Positions 55,385 to 64,000 of a DNA stretch of 64,000 nucleotides are shown one piece after another. Position 1 is the first letter of the stretch. Each line of letters opens with the position of its first letter. The notes beneath the pieces were generated by a model. That model saw only the letters and a list, made by a program, of their open reading frames with translations. It ran no database searches and had not been told where the DNA came from. Origin of the DNA: WHSW01 sp963705955 (GTDB taxonomy: Bacteria > Actinomycetota > Thermoleophilia > Solirubrobacterales > 70-9); assembly GCA_963705955.1 (NCBI GenBank), contig CAVPLH010000004.1:1-64000 (forward strand), read 5' to 3'. A program made the position numbers and the translations under genes.

Positions 55385-55690
55385 GTGCGCCCCCGGGCGC
55401 TCGGCGAGGCGATCCGCGCGATCCGCGAGTCGTCCGAGCCCGCCACCCTGCTCGCTGCGGTGCAGAGCCGCTGGACCGAGGCGGTCGGAGAGCGAATCGC
55501 CGCCGAGGCCGTCCCGGTCCGCGAGCGAGCCGGGACGATCACCGTCCGCTGCCGGGCGGCGACCTGGGCGCAGGAGCTCGACCTGCTCCAAGGCGACCTG
55601 CTCGCGAGGCTCAACGAAGCGCTCGACCCGCGCCGCGTCGAGCGGCTCCGGTTCACCGTCGGCGACGAACTCGCGGATGACTTCCTTTAG
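55385..55690 (+). CDS. DUF721/DciA-like protein
   Basis: 101 residues from GTG 55385; the recF-gyrB interval is the usual place for this family in actinobacteria. Features: LGEAIRAIRESSEPATLLAA, VQSRWTEAVGERIAAEAVPV, GTITVRCRAATWAQELDLLQ and LLARLNEALDPRRVERLRF. DUF721 proteins are DciA-like helicase loaders. An upstream ATG at 55375 would join in frame if one C of the CCCCC run near 55392 were extra (MARRAPRALGEAIR), so the true start may be there. Confidence 0.85.
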   Translation: MRPRALGEAIRAIRESSEPATLLAAVQSRWTEAVGERIAAEAVPVRERAGTITVRCRAATWAQELDLLQGDLLARLNEALDPRRVERLRFTVGDELADDFL

Positions 55691-55857
55691 TTCATGATTT
55701 GCAGGTCTTTTAGCACGATCGAGGCGGCTTTCCGTGGGTCCCGGCTGGTATCCTTGTGTGAACTTGCATCGTGTCCCCGATCCGCCTGGATTCGGCCCCC
55801 TGGTCGGGCCAGTCGGTCGGGGTTCCTCTTGAAGGCGACCGAAGGGGCCTAGACCGA

Positions 55858-58299
<2,442 letters not shown>

Positions 58300-58310
58300 G
58301 GACTAGAGCG

Positions 58311-60845
58311 ATGGAAGGTTCACTGGACGCACTGACGGGCCGGATCGAGGAGCGCGAGCTGACGCAGGAGATGCGCTCGTCGTATCTCGACTACGCGATG
58401 AGCGTGATCGTCGGCCGTGCCCTGCCCGACGTCCGCGACGGCTTCAAGCCGGTTCACCGGCGGGTCCTCTACGCGATGCACGACCTCGCCCTGCAGCCCA
58501 CCCGCCCGTACCGCAAATGCGCGTTCATCGTCGGCGAGGTGATGGGCAAGTACCACCCCCACGGCGACTCGGCGATCTACGACACGCTGGTTCGGATGGC
58601 GCAGGAGTTCTCGCTGCGCTACCCGCTCGTCGACGGCCAGGGCAACTTCGGCTCGATCGACGACGACCCGGCCGCCGCGATGCGCTACACGGAGGCGCGT
58701 CTCGCCCGTCTGGCGACCGAGATGCTGCGCGACATCGACGCCGACACGGTCGACTTCGGGCCCAACTACGACGAGTCGCAGTCCGAGCCGCTGGTGCTCC
58801 CGGCCCGCTTCCCAAACCTGCTCGTCAACGGCTCCTCCGGGATCGCCGTCGGGATGGCGACCAACATCCCGCCGCACAACCTGAGCGAGTCGATCGGCGC
58901 CGTGAAGGCCTACGTCGCAAACCCCGAGATCGACCTCGCCGGCCTGATGGAGCACATCAAGGGCCCGGACTTCCCGGGCGGCGGGATGATGAGCATGGAG
59001 GGCATTCGCGACGCCTACGCCTCCGGCCGCGCCTCGGTCAAGGTACGGGCCCGCGCCCACGTCGAGCCGCTCAAGGGCGGCCGGGAGGCGATCATCGTCT
59101 CCGAGCTTCCGTTCCAGGTCAAGAAGGGCGGCGACGGCGGCTTGATCACGAAGATCGCCGACCTCGTCCGCGAGAAGAAGATCAGCGGGATCTCCGACCT
59201 TCGCGACGAGTCGGATCGGTCCGGGATGCGGCTCGTGATCGAGCTGAAGCGCGGCGGCGATCCGGCCGAGGTGGTGCTGAACCAGCTCTACAAGCACACC
59301 CAGATGCAGAACACCTTCGGGGTCAACATGGTCGCTCTGGTCGACGGGGTGCCCAAGACCCTGTCGCTGAAGGAGCTGATCCAGCACTACGTCGCCCACC
59401 AGCGCGAGGTCGTCACCCGCCGCACCCAGCACGAGCTGCGCCGCGCGGAAGCCCGCGCCCACATCCTCGAGGGGCTGCTGATCGCGCTCGACAACCTCGA
59501 CGCGGTGATCGCGCTGATCCGGGGCTCCGCCGACACCGACATCGCTCGCGAGGGCCTGATCGAGAAGTTCGAGCTCTCCGAGCTCCAGGCGCAGGCGATC
59601 CTGGATATGCGCCTCGCGCGGCTCACCGCGCTGGAATCCGACAAGGTGCGCGATGAGCACGCGGAGCTGATCTCACGGATCGCCGAGCTGCGCGAGATCC
59701 TCGGCGACCCCGGCCGCGTCGATGCGCTGATCGTCGAGGAGCTCGACGAGGTCGAGTCGCGCTACGGCGACGCTCGCCGCACCGAGATCACCCACTTCGA
59801 GGGCGACATGAACATCGAGGACATGATCGCCGACCAGCAGATGGTGATCTCGCTTACCCACTCTGGCTACGTCAAGCGGCTGCCGCTGGTCACCTACCGC
59901 CAGCAGCACCGCGGCGGCGTCGGGGTGATGGGGATGGACATGAAGGAGGGCGACTACATCGAGCACCTCCACATCTGCTCGACCCACGACTTCCTGCTCT
60001 TCTTCACCAACCGGGGCAAGGTCTACCGGCTCAAGGTCTACGAGCTGCCCGAGGGATCTCGTACCGCGAAGGGCCGCGCCCTCGTCAACGTGTTGCCGCT
60101 TCGCGACGGCGAGAAGGTGATGGCGGTGATCCCGACCCGCGACTTCAAGGAGGCCAAGTACCTGGCCTTCGCGACCGCGCAGGGGTTGGTCAAGAAGACC
60201 GAGTTCCTCGCCTATAACACGCCGATCCGCGCCGACGGGATCATCGCGATCAAGGTCCGTGATGGTGACGAGCTCGTCCAGGTGCGCCTGACGACCGGGG
60301 AGGACGACCTGCTGCTGGTCTCGAAGTCCGGGCACGCGTCGCGTTTCAACGAGTCGAAGGTGCGGGCGATGGGCCGCGATACCTCCGGGGTCAAGGGCAT
60401 GAACGTCGCCGGGAAGATCGGCACCGAGCCGAATCGGGTCCTGGCGATGGACGTCGCCCGCGACGACGCTCAGCTGTTCGTCGTCACCGAGAACGGCTAC
60501 GGCAAGCGAACCGCGGTCGCCGAGTACCCGGTCAAGGGCCGCGGGACGATGGGTGTGCTGACGATCAAGATGACCGCGAAGAAGGGCGGCCTCGCCGGAG
60601 CGCTGATCGTTCGCGAGCACCAGGACCTGCTGTTCATCTCCCAGAACGGGATGGTCCAGCGGACCAGGGCCGGCGGGATCTCGCAGATGGGCCGGGCGAC
60701 CCAGGGCGTCAAGGTGATGAACATCAAGGACGACGACAGGATCAGCGCGGTCGCGCTCGTGGTCGAGTCGTCGGCCGACGTCGCAGAGGAAGCCGAGGTC
60801 GTCGCCGAGGCGGCGGCGGAGGGCGCGAAGCCGGCCGAGAGCTAG
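58311..60845 (+). CDS. gyrA: DNA gyrase subunit A
   Basis: 844 residues. Start ELTQEMRSSYLDYAMSVIVGRALPDVRDG; the quinolone-determining region reads GKYHPHGDSAIYDTLVRMAQ with Ser then Asp four residues later (a susceptible-type Ser, where mycobacteria have Ala); catalytic Tyr in AMRYTEARL. The C-terminal beta-pinwheel includes the GyrA box-like QQHRGGVGV. A short acidic Ala/Glu tail ends it. It lies 11 bases after gyrB, so the two are co-transcribed. It supercoils DNA with GyrB. Confidence 0.97.
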   Translation: MEGSLDALTGRIEERELTQEMRSSYLDYAMSVIVGRALPDVRDGFKPVHRRVLYAMHDLALQPTRPYRKCAFIVGEVMGKYHPHGDSAIYDTLVRMAQEFSLRYPLVDGQGNFGSIDDDPAAAMRYTEARLARLATEMLRDIDADTVDFGPNYDESQSEPLVLPARFPNLLVNGSSGIAVGMATNIPPHNLSESIGAVKAYVANPEIDLAGLMEHIKGPDFPGGGMMSMEGIRDAYASGRASVKVRARAHVEPLKGGREAIIVSELPFQVKKGGDGGLITKIADLVREKKISGISDLRDESDRSGMRLVIELKRGGDPAEVVLNQLYKHTQMQNTFGVNMVALVDGVPKTLSLKELIQHYVAHQREVVTRRTQHELRRAEARAHILEGLLIALDNLDAVIALIRGSADTDIAREGLIEKFELSELQAQAILDMRLARLTALESDKVRDEHAELISRIAELREILGDPGRVDALIVEELDEVESRYGDARRTEITHFEGDMNIEDMIADQQMVISLTHSGYVKRLPLVTYRQQHRGGVGVMGMDMKEGDYIEHLHICSTHDFLLFFTNRGKVYRLKVYELPEGSRTAKGRALVNVLPLRDGEKVMAVIPTRDFKEAKYLAFATAQGLVKKTEFLAYNTPIRADGIIAIKVRDGDELVQVRLTTGEDDLLLVSKSGHASRFNESKVRAMGRDTSGVKGMNVAGKIGTEPNRVLAMDVARDDAQLFVVTENGYGKRTAVAEYPVKGRGTMGVLTIKMTAKKGGLAGALIVREHQDLLFISQNGMVQRTRAGGISQMGRATQGVKVMNIKDDDRISAVALVVESSADVAEEAEVVAEAAAEGAKPAES

Positions 60846-60945
60846 GTTCGGGCGCGGCGCCGGGTGAGGCGGGAACGGCTCGGGCTCGAGGGATTGGGGA
60901 GATCGGATTCGGCTCGTTCCGAACGACCTCCGGTTCTGCTTCAAT

Positions 60946-60973
60946 CGGATCACCAGAGAAAGGAGGTGGTCCG
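60946..60973 (+). promoter_or_regulatory. Hairpin overlapping an extended Shine-Dalgarno sequence
   Basis: CGGATCACC at 60946-60954 can pair with GGTGGTCCG at 60965-60973 (nine pairs, one G-U). The 3' arm and loop contain AGAAAGGAGGTGGTCC (60957-60972), which matches the complement of the 16S rRNA 3' end (AGAAAGGAGGTGATCC) at 15 of 16 positions. It immediately precedes a 14-codon open frame. A fold that hides the ribosome site suggests regulated initiation. Confidence 0.6.
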
Positions 60974-60976
60974 AAG

Positions 60977-61021
60977 TTGAGTGACAGTTTTTCCGGGACC
61001 CTGGAGGTGCGGGGCCGCTAG
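60977..61021 (+). CDS. Candidate 14-residue peptide MSDSFSGTLEVRGR
   Basis: Frame TTG 60977 to TAG 61021 encodes (M)SDSFSGTLEVRGR. The spacing from the GGAGG core to the TTG is ten bases, close to optimal, and the Shine-Dalgarno match is one of the longest possible. No family is recognised with certainty. A GTG at 60981 in another frame gives a long Arg/Pro-rich frame that looks spurious. It may be a leader peptide for the following 150-base RNA, which ends in a strong terminator. Confidence 0.45.
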   Translation: MSDSFSGTLEVRGR

Positions 61022-61174
61022 TCGGCGCTCCGTTCGTCCGGCGGGTGACCGCCGAAACGCACGGGCAGCGTGCGAGCCGCCTGGCGGAATCCAACCCCAG
61101 GCACCGGCGGGCGCGGAGGTCGGGAGTCAGTCCCGCCCGGCCGTCAATCCGAGACCGCTCGAAATCGCACCTTG

Positions 61175-61210
61175 GAAGGGCCGCCCCGGGAGGGGCGGCC
61201 CTTCGCTTTT
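61175..61210 (+). terminator. Strong intrinsic terminator
   Basis: A perfect 13-base stem, GAAGGGCCGCCCC at 61175-61187 with GGGGCGGCCCTTC at 61192-61204, loop GGGA, then GCTTTT. It ends the gyrA/short-peptide transcript and, being near-symmetric, could also serve the convergent HNH gene, whose stop is at 61247. Between 61022 and 61174 I see no protein-coding signal; the stretch may be a structured RNA. Confidence 0.85.
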
Positions 61211-61246
61211 CTCGGCCACCGGAATGCGGACAGGCTGCCGCGGCGA

Positions 61247-61870
61247 TCAGGCGGCGATCAGATACGGCTCCCAGGCGAGCGGGACACGGGGGGCGGCGAT
61301 CCGGATGAACACCGTCGGCCCGGGCGGCTTCGGCCGCTTCACCGGGTGCATCGCGATCTCGCGCGGAAGCCGATTGCCCTTCCTGCGATTGCAGGGCGCG
61401 CAGGAGGCGACGATGTTCTCCCAGACGGACTGGCCGCCACGGCTGCGCGGGATCACGTGGTCGACGGTCAGCCCCGCCGCCTCGCGGCCGCAGTACTGGC
61501 AGGTGTAGGAATCGCGCGCCAGCACCGCCTTGCGGGTGATCTTCCGGCGATGGACGTCGCGGGGGATCCGCACGTAGCGAACCAGGCGGATCACGCAGGG
61601 GCGGTCGAACTCGAGTCGCTCGGAGTGCAGCGCGCCCTCGCCCTTCTCGAGGATCTCCGCCCGCGCCTTCAGCACCAGGACCGCCGCCCGGCGGATCGTG
61701 CAGACATTGATCGGCTCGTAGCTTGCGTTGAGGACGAGCACGCGTCCCGAGGGCAGGGTGCGAACTGTCCCGTTGACGCCGACCGAGCGGGAGCGGCCAC
61801 CGTGCGCCGCCCGGGTCGCCAGCGCGATCCGGGAGCGGCCGCCTACCTCGGGGTCAGCGAGGTCCTCCAT
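61247..61870 (-). CDS. HNH endonuclease family protein
   Basis: 207 residues. Begins with a low-conservation extension, then RVLVLNASYEPINVCTIRRA and AVLVLKARAEILEKGEGALH, typical of the widespread actinobacterial/cyanobacterial HNH family. The nuclease core has TRKAVLARDSYTCQYCGREA (CxxC), LTVDHVIPRSRGGQSVWENI (the His-Asn pair) and CAPCNRRKGNR (second CxxC), forming the zinc-stabilised beta-beta-alpha-metal site. Its cellular role is unknown; no modification methyltransferase adjoins, so it is not an obvious restriction enzyme. Possible shorter starts exist within the first 30 residues. Confidence 0.9.
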   Translation of the reverse strand: MEDLADPEVGGRSRIALATRAAHGGRSRSVGVNGTVRTLPSGRVLVLNASYEPINVCTIRRAAVLVLKARAEILEKGEGALHSERLEFDRPCVIRLVRYVRIPRDVHRRKITRKAVLARDSYTCQYCGREAAGLTVDHVIPRSRGGQSVWENIVASCAPCNRRKGNRLPREIAMHPVKRPKPPGPTVFIRIAAPRVPLAWEPYLIAA

Positions 61871-61907
61871 GATCCGGGAAGTGTAGAGCCGCGGGCGGGT
61901 GATCCGG

Positions 61908-62762
61908 TCAGCCGCCCGGAATCCCGGCGCCGCGGACCGGGTAGCTGCCGAGCACGCGGACGCTCTCGGCCTTCGAGCGCAGGGCGGCGACAGCGCCGCT
62001 GACCGCCTCGTCGGCCTCGGCCCCCTCGAGGTCGATGAAGAACATGTAGCGGCCGAGGCCGCGACGCAGAGGCCGCGACTCGATCCGGACCAGGTTGACC
62101 GCCCGGCTCGAGAACTCGGTCAGCGCCTCGACCAGGGCGCCGGGATGGTCGGCGCCGAGCTCGGAGAAGCTGAGCGAGGTCTTCCAGGGACCGTCGCCGG
62201 AGGGGATCGTGCCGTCCGGGGCGAGCCAGACGAACCGGGTCACGTTGTCGTCGGCGTCCTCGACGCCCTCGCGGAGCACGACGCATCCGTAGATCGCCGC
62301 CGCCGATGCTCCGGCAAGCGCCGCCCAGGGGGCGTCGCGCACCGCGACCTCGCGCACGGCCTCGGCGGTGCTCGGCGCCGGCCGGACCTCGGCCCCGGGC
62401 AGGGCCGCGCGGATGAAGCGCGAGCACTGAGCGCTCGCCTGCGGGTGTGAGAGGACGACCTCGATCTCGGACAGCTCGAGCTCGCGGCGGGCGATCAGGC
62501 TGTTCGAGATCGGCTGGTCGTGCTCGCCGACGATCGACACGGACCCGGCCTCGAAGGCGAGCGCATCGAGCGTCGCCCGCACGGACCCTTCGATCGAGTT
62601 CTCGAACGGGACCAGCGCCCGCTCGGCGTCCCCGGCGTCGACGGCCATGATCGCCTCGTGGATCGTCGCCGACGGCAGCGGCTCGAACCGTGTCCCGCCG
62701 GCCGCCGCCCGCAGGGCGTCCTCGCTGAAGGTCCCCGCCGGGCCGAGGTATGCGACGCGCAT
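61908..62762 (-). CDS. pheA: Prephenate dehydratase
   Basis: 284 residues; converts prephenate to phenylpyruvate for phenylalanine. Catalytic domain: VAYLGPAGTFSEDALRAAAG, ALVPFENSIEGSVRATLDAL, HPQASAQCSRFI and the active-site motif in DNVTRFVWLAP. ACT regulatory domain: KTSLSFSELGADHPGALVEAL, NLVRIESRPLRRGLGRYMFFIDLEG, with the ESRP motif that senses phenylalanine. Monofunctional (no chorismate mutase part). It lies 40 bases after the next upstream gene's stop on the same strand. Confidence 0.95.
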   Translation of the reverse strand: MRVAYLGPAGTFSEDALRAAAGGTRFEPLPSATIHEAIMAVDAGDAERALVPFENSIEGSVRATLDALAFEAGSVSIVGEHDQPISNSLIARRELELSEIEVVLSHPQASAQCSRFIRAALPGAEVRPAPSTAEAVREVAVRDAPWAALAGASAAAIYGCVVLREGVEDADDNVTRFVWLAPDGTIPSGDGPWKTSLSFSELGADHPGALVEALTEFSSRAVNLVRIESRPLRRGLGRYMFFIDLEGAEADEAVSGAVAALRSKAESVRVLGSYPVRGAGIPGG

Positions 62763-62802
62763 CGCGGCGAAGCTACCGGACGCCCGCCCCCGGCAGCTCC
62801 GA

Positions 62803-63873
62803 CTAGTCGAAGGTCACCGTGTAGGTGAACTTGTTGTTGTCGACCACCTGCTCGCCGGGAACCGGGAGCACCTCGACCTCGAGCGTCAGCGGCACCCCCT
62901 TGTCCGGCGTCGTGTCGAGCGCGATCGTCACGTTGCGGATCCCCTGCGCGTCGAGCTTGATCGGCTCCGCCTGGCCCTCGATCGGCGCCGCGGATCCGCT
63001 CAACGTGTAGGCGACCGTGACGTCGCTCTCCGCCTGGTCGCCCTGGTTCTGGACCTCGACAGTGAGCTCGGGAGGGTTGGTGCCGAGGCTGACCGAGTTC
63101 TCGGCGTCCGCGGTCAGCGGAGTCTTGTTGATCGACGTGCTGAGCACCGCGAGGCCGTGGACCCCGGAGGTCGCGCCGGCGTTGGTCGCGAAAGCGCTCA
63201 GCACCGTGGTCAACTGCAGGTCGTCGAGCCAGCGCTCGACCGGCTCCGGGAGGAACTGGCTCTCGGGGACCTTGCTGTCGACGCCCTGGTCCGTGAGCTC
63301 CGTCTCGATGGCGGCCCGGGCGCGAGCGTAGAGAACGTCGCTGGCCAGGAAGGCGCGCATGTCGGCCGCTATCTGCCCGATCGCCTCCGTACGCCCGTCG
63401 TTGCCGAGCGCGTTCGGGATCTGCGTCGCGATGTCGGCGAGCGCGTCGCGGCGAAGCTCGAACGCCTGCGTGAGCTCGGCCTGGGCGTCGCTGAGCTCGT
63501 CGGGCGTGTCGAGGGCGTTGACGCGCTGCAGCAGGGCTTCCGCGTTGCCCCGATCGGAGGCGATCTGGGCCTCGAGAGTGAGCTCGTCCTCGCCCTTTGG
63601 CGGGTTCGTCAGCCGGGCGAAGAAGTCGGCGGATAGCTGGTTGGACTGGGTCGCGATCGACTCCAGGTCGGAGGCGTAGTTCTCGAACCCGCGCTGCGTG
63701 CGCGCGTTGAGGCAGCCCTTGACCGCGAGCAGCAACAGGATCACGATCAGCGCGCCGACCGCGAGTGCGATCACCCGCCGCACCATCACCTGGCGCTGGT
63801 GGTCCCCGCCCGGCCGCCTTGAGCCCGGCCCGCCCGGGGCCGCTTCTTGTTCGTCGTCGTCCAGGAAGGCCAC
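62803..63873 (-). CDS. Single-pass membrane protein with CARDB-like outer domain
   Basis: 356 residues, GTG start. A cytosolic acidic/Gly-Pro segment of about 30 residues, one helix (RRVIALAVGALIVILLLLAVKG), a helical coiled-coil-like region (RGFENYASDLESIATQSNQ through DELSDAQAELTQAFELRRDAL) and a C-terminal beta domain (SVSLGTNPPELTVEVQNQGD, GSAAPIEGQAEPI, VPGEQVVDNNKFTYTV) whose N-Q-G-D and D-N-N-x-F-x-Y pattern is like CARDB adhesion domains. Envelope or cell-wall sensing is a guess. It is divergent from the kinase start at the window edge. Confidence 0.75.
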   Translation of the reverse strand: MAFLDDDEQEAAPGGPGSRRPGGDHQRQVMVRRVIALAVGALIVILLLLAVKGCLNARTQRGFENYASDLESIATQSNQLSADFFARLTNPPKGEDELTLEAQIASDRGNAEALLQRVNALDTPDELSDAQAELTQAFELRRDALADIATQIPNALGNDGRTEAIGQIAADMRAFLASDVLYARARAAIETELTDQGVDSKVPESQFLPEPVERWLDDLQLTTVLSAFATNAGATSGVHGLAVLSTSINKTPLTADAENSVSLGTNPPELTVEVQNQGDQAESDVTVAYTLSGSAAPIEGQAEPIKLDAQGIRNVTIALDTTPDKGVPLTLEVEVLPVPGEQVVDNNKFTYTVTFD

Positions 63874-63961
63874 GATCAGATCCCCGAGTCCGGCTTCGGC
63901 GGAGAGAGTATGAACCCTGCACCGGAAGGAGAGCGCAGGCGCGCGGCGAACGGATCAGGTC

Positions 63962-64000
63962 GTGGACGGTGAGCTGGTGATGGGGCGATTCCGCATCCTG
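63962..64000 (+). CDS. Start of a possible Ser/Thr protein kinase (cut by window edge)
   Basis: The last 13 codons, GTG 63962 onward, read (M)DGELVMGRFRIL. A G-R-Y/F-R-I/V-L stretch right after the start is the usual opening of actinobacterial Ser/Thr kinases (the first strand before the Gly-rich loop). Only this much is inside the window, so the call rests on a short motif. It is divergent from the membrane protein upstream. Confidence 0.35.
   Translation, partial: MDGELVMGRFRIL

Noticed and set aside
52819..55656. 945-codon minus-strand open frame opposite dnaA-dnaN-recF
   Set aside because: Arg/Ala/Gly-rich composition typical of antisense shadows in GC-rich DNA; the plus strand encodes unmistakable DnaA, DnaN and RecF.
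60981..61508. 175-codon plus-strand frame starting at GTG after the extended Shine-Dalgarno
   Set aside because: Runs through the terminator and into the antisense of the HNH gene, with shadow-like composition.

Overview
The window is high-GC bacterial chromosome. Gene content and order (Tat system, menaquinone and bc-complex genes, then parA/parB, rsmG, jag, yidC, yidD, rnpA, rpmH, dnaA, dnaN, recF, DUF721, gyrB, gyrA) place it around the replication origin of an actinobacterium. The unusual mix of a Bacillus-like split cytochrome bc complex, a fused siroheme-decarboxylase-like protein beside hemB/hemL, and a TPR protein beside tatC suggests class Thermoleophilia (Solirubrobacterales or Gaiellales). 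That class assignment is an inference from gene content; no rRNA is present to test it.

Region 1 (1-16.9 kb) is accessory. It holds a drug-resistance type UvrA/VOC cassette with a divergent MarR regulator, then mostly single genes: an alanine-dehydrogenase-like enzyme, thioredoxin, an alpha/beta hydrolase, PhzF, a Tat-exported ferritin-like protein, SnoaL-like and MBL proteins, a MarC membrane protein, a SHOCT protein, an MFS pump, a flavoprotein disulfide reductase without its cysteines, and a remnant of glucose-6-phosphate dehydrogenase. A tRNA-Lys closes it.

Region 2 (17-34 kb) is metabolic and mostly on the minus strand: tatC/tatA/dcd, polyprenyl diphosphate synthase and menG (menaquinone), qcrC/qcrB/qcrA (menaquinol-cytochrome c reductase), a MalT-like LuxR regulator on the plus strand, the tetrapyrrole genes hemB, ahbAB-like and hemL, and an ABC exporter. 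Quinone synthesis, the quinol-oxidising complex, its Tat export route for the Rieske protein and heme synthesis thus sit together.

Region 3 (34-47 kb) concerns the envelope: a YmdB-like phosphoesterase, a phosphodiesterase, a GtrA/glycosyltransferase-like membrane protein and a DUF4126 protein; an amine oxidoreductase; D-Ala-D-Ala ligase; a PspC/LiaF-type two-component operon; a bifunctional nuclease; tRNA-Ile; and pdxH.

Region 4 (47-64 kb) is the origin region. A minus-strand chain with 4-base overlaps runs away from dnaA, and a plus-strand replication cluster runs to gyrA. The dnaA-dnaN spacer carries ATCCAC-type DnaA boxes. Downstream of gyrA is a 14-codon open frame behind an exceptionally long Shine-Dalgarno match and followed by a strong terminator, then HNH nuclease, prephenate dehydratase and an envelope protein.

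Important caution: at least a dozen genes, including core ones (recF, parA, pdxH, dcd, polyprenyl synthase), are broken by single-base changes, nearly all apparent one-base insertions. This looks like sequence error in the assembly rather than biology, and it creates false gene fusions and false pseudogenes.
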